The translations under genes were made by a program, and so were the position numbers. The notes under the pieces were generated by a model. That model was not told where the DNA came from. It did not search any database and saw only the letters and a program-made list of their open reading frames with translations. Shown piece after piece: positions 21,767 through 33,887 of a stretch of 64,000 bases of DNA. The first letter of the stretch is position 1. Every line of letters begins with the position of its first letter. Origin of the DNA: Apium graveolens (lineage: Eukaryota > Streptophyta > Magnoliopsida > Apiales > Apiaceae); contig NC_133648.1 in assembly GCF_009905375.1 (NCBI RefSeq), positions 304,932,565-304,996,564 on the forward strand, in the 5' to 3' direction.

Positions 21767-24246
21767 CCTTCCTTCCACTTCCATTTCACTTTTTATTTTT
21801 TCTTAATCTTCACATTCTCAGAGCAAAAACCCCAATCCTCACGGGTCATTCCATCTCCAAGTTATCACAATCATTGTACCCGGCTTCACGCTTTTTGGAC
21901 ATAAGTACGCAAATCTCTGTTACTTTAATGTTCTTGTTTCGTGATTTTCGATGCATGTCGACTTTTGCATGCCTTCTCTCTATTTTTTTTCTGCATTTAT
22001 CTTTGTTGGGGTAGTTTAGGATAGTATTAGGAATGAAATTGACCATGTTTCTGTTTGCCTTTCCTTTTTTTTCTCCCCTTTTTCTCTTTAAATTTTAGTT
22101 CAGGGGGTTTTAGGGAAGGCAAAATATGTTGTTCCCGGGCTTAAACATTCTTCGGCATCTTCAAGCTTTAGAACAGTCTTCGGCCTTCATTAGAACAATC
22201 TTCGGCCTTTAGATACACACTATGTTTCTTCTTTTTTCTTTTTTACTTGGGGTTTTATCAGGATTTAAAGATGGCATGCAGGTGTGTTGTGAGCCTTGGG
22301 CATCCTTCGGGATGCCTAAGCTTCGGAACATACTTTGGGAGATGATCCCTCAAGTCCCCAAACCGATCCTGACATGTTATACTTGGTTGCCTTCATTTAA
22401 TTTTTTCTTTATCTTTGATCATGTAGTCCGATTACATGGCTAACACTCTTCATCTTTGAATGCAGGATTATGGATCGTTTACATACTGGAAGGCCTTTGG
22501 AACCAAGCGGTCTGACCCACTTCAGTGACATCGCTTCTTTCCCAGCTGTGAACAACCCTACGCAGCTAAAGTTCATAGATATAGAGACCTTATATGACAA
22601 GTACCACATTGCGATGGGGGTTATCATTCTTATCAGCCAAAGAGTTCGGACCGGATTTTTAGTTGCCCCCCCCCGTTCCTCTGCGATGTGGAGGTCGCCC
22701 CATTGGGATTTTCGAGGTAGCTTTTAAATGCGGCTTTCATGTCCATCTTTTAAAGCTGCTAAAACATCTGTTCAGACAGATGAAAATTTCTTTCACTTAG
22801 ATAGATCCGAATGGATTTATCCATATCAACACCTTTCAGTGTCGTTGCTTAGTGGCCAACATCAAGCCTTCGATCTGACTGTTCTGGTTCCAATATGACT
22901 TTTGGAGGAATGAAAAGAGTCCAGGGTCCATACCATCGGCCGCAGATCTGGACGAGGGGATTGGTGCTTCACCAATTCCAGTTATAAGAAAAGCCACACT
23001 CATTGGTGCTACATATCCGGCCTTTACTTAGAGGAGTTCGAGGTTTGGCGAGAAATCGAACCAACTCGGCTGGTGATGCCGGCCCTCGATCCCAAAAAGG
23101 CAATTAACTATGGGTCTTTAGTGTCCCTGAAGATGCCCAAAGTGTCATTCACTAGTAGTCAGGACAGGGACTGGTTGTTCGCTCTATGGGGTAGTGGTCT
23201 AACACCATTTTCCTTTTTTATATGCTTTTCAAGTTTTCTTACTCTCCTACTTATCTGTATAAATTTGTTGCATCCTGTTGCTTCGGCATCTAACATTTTT
23301 TTGGTTTTATTTCTTGAAGTGTCTCCTCGACAAGCAATTTTGGAGAAGAAACGGTGAAAGGCTGAAGAAAAACTTGCCTTGGAGAGGGCGGCTGCTGGCA
23401 CTTCTCACAGCTGATTCTTAGGCGCCTGTTTCTTTAACTCCTCACTCTCCCACTCCTTCTGTAGAGTTAACTGGTGAGAACCGGCCAGCGGCTTCGGAAA
23501 ATGCTCCTGACCCCCGCAAAAGGGGAAAGGCTCATGATGGAAACATCATCAAGACTTATGCCCCGAAGTGGAGGGTGCTCTCGTCGGACTCCATTGTGAC
23601 AAGGGCTCCGTTACAGGTTAGGGAAATCGGGCCTGATCTCTGTCGTGGCCTAATTTTACCAAAAGACCAGCAAGTTTATGCCACGGTAGACCTTCTCGAA
23701 GCCTGCACCGAACTGATGGCTCGGCTTTCTATAGTATGCTTCGCTCTTCTTCTTCTTCTTCTTCTTTTATTTTCCCTTAGATATTAGCCTTAATTTGTAT
23801 GTAGTTTCCTTTACTCATTTTTGTGTCAAGCTATTCCTTGGGCTGCTGCTATAGCTGAAAAAGTCCAAGATGCTCAAGCTCGGATGAAGGCGACAAGCCA
23901 GCTTGAGACTAGGTGTACCAAGGCCGAAAAAGAGCTTGAACGAGAGCAGAGAGCACGGGAGGTGTCTGAAGGTCAGTCTTCAGCCTTAGCCAAAGACAAA
24001 AAGAATTAGGAGGAGGAAGTGGCTCATCTGAAGAAACGTGTGGAGCATCAAAATGCTCAGTTAAAGGCTACCAGGAAAATGCTCCGAAAGGAGAAAAAGA
24101 CGCTAGAGCGAACAGAAGAGTGCCATTTCCAGATGGGATTCGATGAGGCCTTCGTTAGGGCCTCCGATGGAAGACCCCATCGGCCGAGCCAATGATGATG
24201 AGCCCTTGGTCGTTTCCTCCAATCCGGACGAAGACCTTTCAGATTA
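21754..24246 (+). pseudogene. Antisense extra gene in Gypsy-C, apparently intron-containing
   Basis: Coding-like segments on the strand opposite to pol. The probable start is ATG 22470 directly behind a TGCAG acceptor (22460-22464), so the leader would contain an intron from about 21905. Pieces follow at 22470-22715 (PSGLTHFSDIASFPAVNNP), about 22800-23190 (split by stops), 23325-23730 (KTYAPKWRVLSSDS) and 23830-24246. Candidate donors are GAG|GTAGCT (22711), GGG|GTAGTG (near 23190) and ATA|GTATGC (near 23732); pyrimidine tracts precede the matching acceptors. The last part is a strong coiled coil (KAEKELEREQ, EEEVAHLKKRVEHQNAQL). It resembles the putative gypsy-type transposon proteins annotated in plants; function unknown. 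Internal stops suggest it is dead. Confidence 0.55.
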
Positions 24247-24419
24247 GTTTAATTATTTTTGAGTTATTTGTGAACTTGTTGCTTTCGAGCTGGATTACTT
24301 TTGCCTTCAGGATGGATTGTTATTGCCTTCGGGCGGTCTATATATTATTTTACATTTGATGCCTCTTTGTTTTCCTTAGCATATTTTATTTTGTCATTAT
24401 TTTCGGTATTAAAGTTTAA

Positions 24420-24985
24420 CTTCTCCGGCCTCAAATTGGGCCTTAATAAAATTTTGACAAGTTTTTACTTCTCTGGCCTCAAATTGGGCCTTAGTAAAAT
24501 TTTGAAAGGTTTTTACCCCTTCGGCCTGCTTTTGAGTCTTAGTAAAAATTTTGAAAAGTTTTTACTATTCGGCCTACTTTTGGGCCTTAGTAATTTTTTT
24601 AAAAAGTTTATACTTCTTCGGCCTGCCTTTGGGCATTAGTAAATTTTTTAAAAGTTTTTACTTCTTCAGCCTGCTTTTGGGCATAATTTTTTAACAGTTT
24701 TTACTCCTTTGGCCTGCCTTTGGACCTTAGTAAAACTTTTAAAAGTTTTTACTTCTTCGGTCTGCCTTTGGGCCTTAGTAAAATTTTGAAAGGTTTTTAC
24801 CTCTTCATCCTAATTTTGGGCCTCAGTAAAAACTTTTGAAAAGTTTACTTCTTCGACCTCAAATTGGGCGTTAGTAATTTTTTGAAAAGTTTACTTCTTC
24901 GGCCTTAAATTGGGCCTTAGTAATTTTTTTGTAAATTTTACTTCTTCAGACTCAAATTGGGCCTTAGTAAGGTTTTTTTTAAAGC
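24420..24985 (+). repeat. Minisatellite, 12 units of about 48 bp
   Basis: Twelve consecutive units with the pattern CTTCGGCCTNNNTTTGGGCCTTAGTAA followed by a T/A-rich tail such as AATTTTGAAAAGTTTTTA. Units differ by small substitutions and indels; the first two and the last few have the variant CCTCAAATTGGGCC, the middle ones CCTGCNTTTGGGCC. It lies between the 3' end of pol and the 3' end of the antisense gene, within the element. Confidence 0.88.
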
Positions 24986-25254
24986 AAGATACATGCCTTG
25001 GAATAACCATTATGTTGGATGATTTATTGCCCCTGTCCGAAGGTCTATAATTCTAGCTTTAAAAAGTATATAACTACAAATTTATCATTCAATGCTAAAT
25101 AAAAATGGAAACTGGAAACATGTAACTTTCATTGAGAAATAGGAGTTCATACAATATCATACATGCTTCACATTTAGGAAATTCAAGTTGCGGTACTGAA
25201 TTAAACGACATAACTAAATAGATTGAAATAAACTACAAGGGCTTTAGATGAGCT

Positions 25255-27560
25255 TACTGGAAAAACTTTCAGAGCCCAGAAGCATGCCAAGTGTTTTTAA
25301 TGGGTTCCCCTGCCGTGGTCTTCAGTTTGTATGTTCCTGGTCTGACTACTTCAAAGATCAAATAGGGGCCCTCCCAATTAGGCTGAAGCTTGCCTTGATT
25401 AGTAGGCATGAAGGTAGCTAGTTCCCTTAGTACCAATTCACCGATAAAAAACATCGCCTTTTCACCTCTGAGTAATAGTATTGGGCAGCCTGTAGTTGAT
25501 ATTTCAGATTTTTTTAGTAAGCCGCTTCCCTTTCTTGTTCTAGGAGGTCTACATTGGCTCGCAAACCGACCTCATTGCTTTCAATATTAAAGACTTCAGT
25601 TCGATGAGACTCTAGGCCCACTTTAATTGGCAGGAGGACATCTGTCCCAATGGCTAATCTGAAGGGAGTCTCTCCTGTAGATGATCTTGGTGTTGTTCGG
25701 TAAGCCCATAAGACCTAAGGCAGCTCTTCAACCCAAAGTCCTTTTGTCTCACCCAATCTTTTCTTGATGCCGTCAAAGATGATCTTTTTTGCAGCCTTGA
25801 TGGCCCCATTTCCTTGAGGGTGGCCCATGAAGCTAATTTTCTGCTGAATTCCGAAGTGGTGTAAGAAGGTTCTGAACTTGTTTCTGATGAACTGAGTGTC
25901 GTTATCCGAGACACATACTCTAGGAATTCCAAATCTCAAAATAACTTATTCCAGCATGATTTTTTTCTCCGCCTCTTCGGTTATGGTGGCTAAAGGATGG
26001 GCTTCCACCCATTTGGTCATATAATCGATGGCCATAATGCAGTACTTCTCCTGCTTGGTACTGGTCGATAATATTCCCACAATATTTCTACCGCCCACAT
26101 AGCAAAGGGAACGGAGCTTAAGAATGAAGCCATCTCCTCAAGGGGTTGCTTCGGAATGAGACTAAATAGCTAGCATTGTTTACATTTCTTTGCATAATGG
26201 TGTGCATCAGGCCTCAAGGTCGTTCAGTAGAAACCTTGTCGGAGAATCTTGAATGCCAAAGCCCTTTCTGCGAGGTGTTCTCCGCAGATGCCTTCATAGA
26301 CTGTCTCGAGAGCAAGTTTCTGCTCTTCCGTATCCAGATATCAGAGAAGTGGGGATGAGGCCGACCTTCTAATAACTTTCTATTTATGATGGTGTAGCTG
26401 GCTGCTTTGTATCTGATATTTCGCGCCTCCTTTTTACTGAGAGGTAACGTTCCCTTTTTCAGGAAGGCCAAAATCGTCGTCATCCAAGTTATCACTTGGT
26501 GAATTTTCATACATTTCTTTTTATCAATCGAAGGGGTCTTCAGTTCGGTGAGGTAAATAGAGCCAGTGAGGCTTTGAGTCTCGGCCAATGCCAGACAGAA
26601 TAGCGTATCGGCTCTGCTGTTCTTTTCCCTGGAAATTTGGCCTAATTCAAACGACTGGAAAGATAGAGATAGTTCTATTATCTTGGTAGCTTAGGCTCTA
26701 GTTCTGGGATCCATCTGCTCATATTCTCCTGAGAAGTACTTCATCACCAACATGGTGTCACTGAACACTCTTAGATGTTTTACCTCTAGGTTCTTCGCCA
26801 AGCTCATTCCGTCCAGCAAGGCTTCGTATTCGGTCTCATTATTGGTGAGAGGGAAAGTGAACCGAATGGCCTGGCATATCTCAAATCCATCAGGAGATGA
26901 TAGGATAAGGCCTGCCCCACACTTTGACCCTGCTATTGACCCGTCGACAAAGAGTTTCCATTTCCCTGGCTGTCGGATCAACTGCACTTCGGGCATCGGG
27001 TCCATTTATTCTGAGAAGGTGCATTCCACCATGAAATCGGATAAAGTTTGTTCTTTAATAGACGTTCTTGGAATGTACTCTAAATCATTTTCTCCAAGCT
27101 CAATCGGCCAGGAGACCACTCTTCCGGAGGTGTAAGATCTTGTCAAAATTTTCTTAAGTGGTTGTTCGGTCACAATCTGCACTATTCTCCCTTGAAAGTA
27201 TTGTCGCAATTTTCGGGTAGCCATGACCAACCCATCTGCGAATTTTTCAGTGTTGGGGTACCTGGTGTCGACATCTTTAAGCATATGAGATACATAAAAA
27301 AGGGATGCTGATTACCTTCATATTCCTTTACCAGCACCGCCCTCAGAGTTTGGTCTGAAATAACTAGGTATAGCTGAAGTGTCTCCTTTAGGTCCGGCCT
27401 CATCAACTATGGGGCCTTTATTAGGTTCTCCTTTACTTGCTCGAAGGATGTCTGACACTTGGGTCCCCACTCAAAATTCTTCGTGCCCTTTAGTATGGCG
27501 AAGAAAGGAAGTGCATTTTCGGATGATCCTGATATAAAGCGCCGAAGTTCCACCAACCAG
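25255..27560 (-). pseudogene. Gypsy-C pol, C-terminal half (RT thumb, RNase H, integrase), broken
   Basis: Order on the minus strand: end of RT (FISGSSENALPFF near 27520), RNase H (KLFVDGSIAGS near 26955, NNETEYEAL near 26835, FSDTMLVMK near 26760), a linker, integrase zinc-binding region (26214-26588), catalytic core (SDNDTQF near 25905, HPQGNGAIKAAKK near 25810; an Ala occupies the position where many relatives have Glu-Ala-Ala-Asn), and the C-terminal domain (LQPNWEGPYLIFEVVRPGTYKL near 25350). Several stops and frame changes break it into pieces of 60-124 codons. Upstream RT motifs, including the catalytic YVDD, are absent because the element is cut at 27560. Confidence 0.82.
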
Positions 27561-28962
27561 TGATAAGTGGCATTTATATCCACTTAGAACACTTCATTCC
27601 AAGCTTATGTTGGTGTTTTGGACTCAAGTTGTTGGTATTTTTGATATGTTTTTATGATATTGCATCTCAGGCACTAGTTGGAGGAAGAATGGAGCTTTTA
27701 TTGAATATATGGTGAAAAGAGCCAAGAATCTGAATTCAATGTCATTCCCAAATTGTATAGGATCTCGAGAGCTTCGCGTGGACTGCTTATTCATCAAATT
27801 CTGACAAGTGGAGCAAAGGTTACAGCAAAAAGAAAATTCAGAATTCCAACTACAGTAGCACGGCGCGCCCATGTTGGTATGCGGGGTGGCCACACCAGAC
27901 TTCCAGAAACAGCGTGCACCCGCGCGGGTATGCGAGGCGGCCGCGCCGGTCCGTTCAGCCAGAATCCTGATTCGAGTCCATTTTGGAGATTTTGAAGCCC
28001 AGTTCGATTCTGAAGCCTATATATACCTTAAATAAGACATTTTTGACAACAAGGAGCGAAGGGAGAGCAATAAGAAGACCTAGAGAGCACGAGACGGCTA
28101 CGGAGAAGAATATTTTTGTTTTCTTTAGTATAGTTGATTCTTGGATGCTTGTTTTCGATTTATCCTTGAACCCTGGTACTCTTATATTTTTTATCATCAT
28201 GCTTTCATCGGAACCCATGGTGACGATGAGTTCGGTTATGAACTAATCGTTATCGTGGGGTTCTAACAGATTTACTTATGGATTTCTATAGTTAATTTAT
28301 TTCAATATCTTGGTGTGTGGTGATTGATTGATATCCTAGTATTGGTTGTGCTTATTCGTCTTATGTGCGTAGCTAACATATAAGATAGCGTGTTAATCTC
28401 TATTAAAGCGAAAGTGAATATAGAGGTTTAGAACTTGCCATACTAACATAGGTTCATGTATAATTGTTATGCATGATTTGTAGGTAATTTTAACCATCTT
28501 ACTTGCCCTATGTAATCACGATAGACATATAGGGTCTCAACATAATTGGTATCTATTCAGCTTCTATCTCTTTTGTGGATGTCTGGTAGTAGGGTATTCG
28601 TATAATGAAAGTTGGCGTTTACTAGTTTCCTGTTATCTGATTAGTTATCATCACCGTTGCATGCTAATGTTAAGAAAACTGACTTTGAATAAAGTAGTAA
28701 TGAAGTTCGAATCCCATGTTTGTCTCATATAGTTAATTGAATTAATTTTTTTTAGTTAATTGCATGTTAGTTTAATTTTAGTTATAAATATCTCAACATG
28801 TTATTATCTTAGTATTGAACAATGACTATACATTGTTGCATAAGTGCATAATCTGAATTTAACCTAAACCAGTCTCTGAGGGAACGAATCTGATTTATAT
28901 CTTATACTACTTGCGAACGCATATACTTGCGTGTAATTTTAGCGCGTGTTTCGACCTAACAA
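27561..28962 (+). repeat. Gypsy-D 5' LTR
   Basis: TGATAAGTGGC...CCTAACA, 1402 bp. A TATA box TATATATA lies at 28018-28025. A GC-rich island at about 27857-27950 (GGCGCGCC, GCGGCCGC, repeated CGGGTATGCG) contrasts with the AT-rich surroundings. Confidence 0.8.
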
Positions 28963-28968
28963 GTTTTT

Positions 28969-28986
28969 GGCGCCGCTGCCGGGGAC
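28969..28986 (+). promoter_or_regulatory. Gypsy-D primer binding site
   Basis: TGGCGCCGCTGCCGGGGA, six bases after the LTR end. It differs by one base from the form common in Athila-type elements (GTTGCC in place of GCTGCC). Confidence 0.75.
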
Positions 28987-29097
28987 TCGGTTTTAATTTT
29001 TCGTTTATGTGCTTGACATCAGTAGTCGCTGAATTTCACTGACTCAGATTCTTTTACTTTCACGGTTTACTTCTTTGTGTTTCAGGTACTCATTACA

Positions 29098-29409
29098 ATG
29101 GGAGATCCAGTAGCACCAACAAAAGCGTTAATGGATTTTTCTTAACCCAAGATCAATGACATTCAATCTAGCATTGTCAGACCAGCGATCGCAGGTAATA
29201 CCTTTGAAATCAAGCCTGGCACGATTCGATGGATACATTATTCAGTCCAGTTTGGGGGTTCTCCAACGGAAGATCCCAACATGCATATTAGAGATTTCAT
29301 CGAGATCTGCGACACTTTCAAGTTCAACCATGTTTCCGAAGATGCTATAAAGCTGAGGCTTTTCCCATTCTCTCTGAGGGACAAGGCTAAGAGCTGGTTA
29401 CACTCTCTA
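29098..29409 (+). pseudogene. Gypsy-D gag N-terminus, truncated
   Basis: The ATG at 29098 opens a frame with a TAA stop at about codon 16, then continues in the same frame with FEIKPGTIRW, VQFGGSPTEDPNMHIRDF, EICDTFKFNHVSEDAIKLRL and FPFSLRDKAKSWLHSL. This is the N-terminal retrotransposon gag domain of Athila-type elements. It ends at the Copia-2 LTR, so about one sixth or less of a usual gag remains. Both the early stop and the insertion inactivate it. Confidence 0.8.
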
Positions 29410-29977
29410 TGTTAGGCCTCAATAATACTACAGAAGGGGGTTGAATATAGTATCTATAATCAATTCGATTATGAACACAAGTATGTAACAAAAAACAAGT
29501 TCATTCAATATATCAAACTCTGTTACAGTAGGTTTAATCTACTCTCTCAGTGATGTATGATATCACTAAGAGCTTCTAGGGTTACAATGAATAATATACT
29601 CGAGAATAATAACACATATAGTATAAACCCTATGCTGTGTTTATATAGTACATATTTACAAGATATTTTCTAATTGATATGAAATATATCTCTTCCTAAA
29701 ATATATCAATAAGATATTATCTTCTGTAGTCCTTTAGATGTCCAACTCTCCATGCATATCTTTATTTGTTTAATCCAGACCCTCTCCTGTAAATCAGCCG
29801 ATTTTCATCCCTGAAGTGTATCCGCACTTAAGTTCTGATATAAGTTCTGACGCCTTAAGTTCTGATAACTTCCTGTCTTCAGTAGGTTCTGATTTCCAGT
29901 TAAGTTATGATATTCTGATAATAAGTTTTGAAACTAAACAAATCAGATTAGACATGACATTACAAATATATCTAACA
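29410..29977 (-). repeat. Copia-2 3' LTR
   Basis: 568 bp, TGTTAGGCC...TCTAACA. TATA box TATATAAA on the minus strand at 29640-29647. The inner part (29825-29935) has several copies of AAGTTCTGATA. It is followed by the purine tract (plus-strand ATCTCCCCAAAC, 29978-29989). Confidence 0.88.
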
Positions 29978-30115
29978 ATCTCCCCAAACTTGTAAATTAT
30001 GAAAAATATACAAGTAAATAGATTTGATGATATCAAAAATATTTAAGTACAAATGCAATGAGATATTATTTAAAATAGCAAACTACAACTTATTGTACAT
30101 GTAGCTTTACCAATA

Positions 30116-33100
30116 TCACTGGATCAATTTGAATCCAAAGTGATTCCTTGTAAAGTCTATTACCAGCTTGTCCTCAGCATTTCTCAGAACTTCAACTAAC
30201 TGTGCTTTGACTTGCATCAGTTCTTTATCTTCATTATTACCAATCTGATAAATGGCTGCTCTGAGTGCTGTAATTAATGTTCTTTCAAGCCCATCTCCAA
30301 GTCTGATAACTCTGGGATGTGAAGAGTCTTCATTGTAACATAAGCATCTTCCTTTCAGAATTACTTCTACCTTAGCAGAATTCTTCCTCATAGGAATTTC
30401 TCTTCCATCATCTTCAACTATTTTTGGAATAAATTATGCAACCCTTGATCCAGAGATTCTGGCTTTATCCCTTATGGTCTTCATCAAGAAATTTGACCAT
30501 CTTCTGGTAACCTCAGACTTTATCTCCAAAAGATAATGAATAAATCGAAGTTCTTTAAGAGATTTGTTCAGCACATCTAATTCTGACATTCTATATGTTC
30601 TTCCATCTTTAAGAAATAGAATCAGCTTTTCCTTGAATTTACTCTTATCATGAGTATCCAGTACCACTTGAGTAGATATAACCTTGTCAAGGTGTTTCTG
30701 TGTAACTTCCTCAAGTGGTTTGTCAGTTAATAAAAATGGATCTTTGATAGTTACTTCAACTCCTATTTTTATCTTGGTTTCACTTGATCATAACCCAGAT
30801 CTGTCTCTTGCTTCTCTTGCATTCAATCCAATAGTCAAGAAATCAGATAGCAGTTGACTTTTCTTAGGATCTGATGGTTTAACATTTTTCCATAGGAGTT
30901 TCTTCTTATAAGCAACTGTCATCTTGTTCAAATCAACTTGAGCTATGTCATAGGTTGATGTCTTGATGACTTGTTCAGGATTTGCAGATTCTTCTGTAGC
31001 TTGCTATTCTGAAATTTCTTCACTCTGAAAAACTTGAGCTATGTCAGAGGTTGTCTTAGATTCTTCTGTCATCTTTCTTCTTTTCAAAGTTCCAACAGTT
31101 TCATCTTCTACAGCAGCATCATCAAAGACTTGAACCAACTTGCACATAGGATCCATCAGAATTTGAGGAATCTTCATCTCCTGTTTCTTGACTGTCTCCC
31201 CAACTTTTCCTTTTCCCTTGTCTTTGGGATCAGTAGTAGTTTGAAATCTAGTACTTGATCTAGGAATCTCTTTAGAAGATCTTTCTTTTATCACTATACC
31301 TTTCTCCTTAGGTATGGGAGGCTTCTTTGCATTAGAAGCTTTAGATTTAGGGTTTGTCTTCTCAGCAGCAAATCTAGCTTCTTCCTCCTTCGGAGTCTCT
31401 AAATCCATTCCAGGATTATGCTTGAGAAACAATCTTTTAGCAATTTCTTCATCAAGAGTCTGAATCTTGGGATACTTGTAGTAGACAGTAGTCTCCCTTC
31501 CCTTAAGCTTCAGAGTTTGTAAAAACTTCTGAGAGTCTTGACTTCCATACTGAATCATAATATCAGAACTTGATATCAGAGTTTGAGCATTCACAGCTTC
31601 AGAACTTGTATTCTTCTATGTAGAAGATTTGCTAGAATCAGAAATTAGTTTCTGTGAAGAAACTTTGCTGCTTTGCTTGCCTTGACTTTGACCTTTTCCC
31701 TTGCAAGGGTTTCTCTGATCATCTTCAGAATCATCCTTTTTCTTCAATGTTTGGCTTGGTGAGCATTTGGACTTAACTACCTTCTCCCCCTTTTTGGCAT
31801 CATCTGGCAGGAGTAGAGAAAGAAGGAGTTCCACTGAAGATTCGATTTCATTGAGCTGTGTTTGTTGAGAGGCTTGATTCTACAGGACCTCATCCAGTTG
31901 GGCTTGCTGCTTGATTTGAACTTGCTCAATAGCCTCTACTTTTTCATGAATGGGTATGATAAACATGTTCTTGTCTAGTTTGAGCATCAGGTCTCGCATA
32001 TTAGCTGCTTCCTGAAGTTTATCAACCTTTTCATGAGTCTTGGAGTGTAGACCTTGAAGATTTTTAGTACTGAGAGCAGTGACTTTTAGTTGTGTTTTGA
32101 AGTCAGAATTTATCAGCAACTCATCAGCTTTTGCAATATGTTCTGTCAAAACATGTGGGCTGGGAATGAAGTCAGATTCATTCCACTTCTTTGTCCACTC
32201 AACTCCTCTGAAAGTTTCCTCCCATGGAACAGGAGCATCTTCTTTAACAAATTTAAGCAGTGCCTTCTTGCCAAGAATTGGAGCATTAACTGGAGCACTT
32301 GCCGGAGCACTATCTCCAGAATCTGATAAAATCTCATCATTTTCTGATAACACCAAAGTGTGTGTTACTGAAGGAGATTCTGGAGCTTCTGTTTCCAAAT
32401 TCTGATCTTCAGGTTCCAGATTCAGAATTGGTGTAGGAGTTTCAGCCTGTAGAATTGGTGAAACAGGAGATGTTGGTTGTTTTGCTGGTGGAGCTTCCAG
32501 ATAGAGAACAGAAGGTATATTCAACCTGTGAATGTCAATTTCAGGACTTAACCCTGAATCTTCAACTGGAGCAATTTCTTTGATTGGAGAGATATGAGGT
32601 GTGATCATTGTGTTTTGAACAGTGTCTTCAGGTTGAGGTGGAGCTGTCAAAGCTTCAATGACTATAGGTTCTGATAAGATTAGAGAATCTTGATCCCCTT
32701 CCTCAGCATCTTCAGTATCCTCATATTGAATTTGTGCAATATGCACACCTGCTCTAGTCTTCCTTGTTCTTCTAGATGGAGGAGTGACTTTATCTGTATC
32801 AGAACTTGAAGGTCTTTTCCTTTTCAAAATTCCAGAACCCTTAGCTTTATTCTCTTTCTGAAGAGTTGACTCTTCAGCTTCTAATGTCACAGGTTCTGAT
32901 GCAGGAACCTGGACTTCTTCATCCTCATCAGATTCATCTCTTAGAATCATCCTTCTTCTTCTCCTTGGTGGAGATTTAGGAACATAGATAGTTCCTTTGG
33001 TTTTAGGCCTAGAGGATGTGTCAGATTTTACAACTGGCACCTTTTGAGAAGTACCAGAGGATGGTTTGGTTTTGGATGTGAGAGGTGAGGTTCTGATAGT

Positions 33101-33715
33101 AGGTGCTGATGGTTGTGGTTGAGAGGATTGTGCTGGTTGATAGTAGGCTGTGGTTGAGTATTAGAAGTCTGGGTTGATGGAGGTTGAAGAGTAGTTGCCC
33201 TATTTGCTGACTCAGAATTGGAATAGCATCAAAATTGGAGCATTTGTTGGCAAAGGCTCTGGTGATGCAACCGAAAAAGTAACTCCACTCCCTTCTGATA
33301 TATGGCCTCTTCAGTTATCCTAGCTTGGACAGACTTTTCTCATAGCCAAGTTTGGCCATCATACTCTGTAGAAGTGGATCCTCAATCTGAGCATTGAAAG
33401 TACAATTTTCTGGCAAATGCAGAGCTTGTCGAACAATAGACAGGGTAACCAGGTACTCATCTTCCCCAGTTGTGAAAATGATGCTTGCAGACCCATTTTC
33501 ACCACTATCATCATAGACTGCAGTCCTCCAAAACTCCAGAATTTGTGTTCCTGAGAGTGCTTGTGGTTGGGTCAAAGCATACCCAATCTCACTACGAGCC
33601 AGAAAATCTTGAATGAAGTGAAGATCTGAAGGAGCATCGTCCTTGCTGAGAATAACCATATAGTTTTGTTGGGGACGAACTTGGATCCATTAAAGATAAC
33701 GTCCTTTGGTGCCAT
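30116..33715 (-). pseudogene. Copia-2 extra ORF (envelope-like/additional ORF), broken
   Basis: About 1,200 codons after pol. The ATG at 33715 (context AGAAATGGC) starts the frame; a frameshift near 33665 leads into 33315-33659, which holds an N-terminal domain (FIQDFLARSEIGYAL, ILEFWRTAVYDDS, LVTLSIVRQALHLP) alignable to Copia-3 residues ~40-110. After another frame change, 30116-33040 lies in one frame with stops at 31880, 31616, 31004 and 30434. It comprises a Pro/Ser/Glu-rich region with RRRRRMIL near 32945, a predicted helix (KTHEKVDKLQEAANMRDLML), a Lys-rich region, and a C-terminal domain (YRMSELDVLNKSLKELRFI). No signal peptide or membrane anchor is evident. Function unknown. Confidence 0.72.
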
Positions 33716-33880
33716 TTCTGTGAGAAATTAAGTGAAATAATGTGTGTCCGCAAGGTGTTTGATAAAATGCATGTAAGAAAGTCCGTTAGAAAATAGAGAG
33801 AAAGAGAGAGAGGGAGTAAAAGAAATAAGAGATAAGGTAAGAGAGAAGTTAAAAGATTTGTAGAATCTTTTATCTCTAAT

Positions 33881-33887
33881 ATTTATA
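33881..33887 (-). promoter_or_regulatory. TATA box of putative internal promoter, Copia-2
   Basis: Minus-strand GAGTATAAATATTAG, then a strikingly CT-rich leader (CTCTCTCTCTTTCTCTC within 33790-33820) reaching the ATG at 33715, about 170 nt downstream. Confidence 0.6.

Larger units (their letters stand above)
21081..27560 (-). mobile_element. Gypsy-C: 3' half of a Tat-type Ty3/gypsy element
   Basis: Minus-strand Ty3/gypsy remnant. It holds the RT thumb, RNase H and integrase (25260-27560), a minisatellite (24420-24985), an antisense gene on the plus strand (21754-24246) and an LTR-like left edge beginning TGCTATAACC at 21081. RT-RNase H before integrase marks Ty3/gypsy. An antisense extra gene between pol and the 3' LTR is known for Tat-lineage elements. 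The gag-protease-RT half is missing because Gypsy-D is inserted at 27561. The inner edge of the LTR could not be fixed. Confidence 0.8.
27561..29409 (+). mobile_element. Gypsy-D: 5' LTR and gag start of an Athila-like gypsy
   Basis: Plus-strand element inserted in Gypsy-C pol. It has a 1.4 kb LTR (27561-28962), a primer site, a leader, and the first ~100 codons of gag, and is then interrupted by Copia-2 at 29410. The primer site and the gag sequence (FEIKPG.., LRLFPFSLRDKAKSW) are typical of Athila/Tat-type elements. The rest of the element is not found anywhere in the window. Confidence 0.82.
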
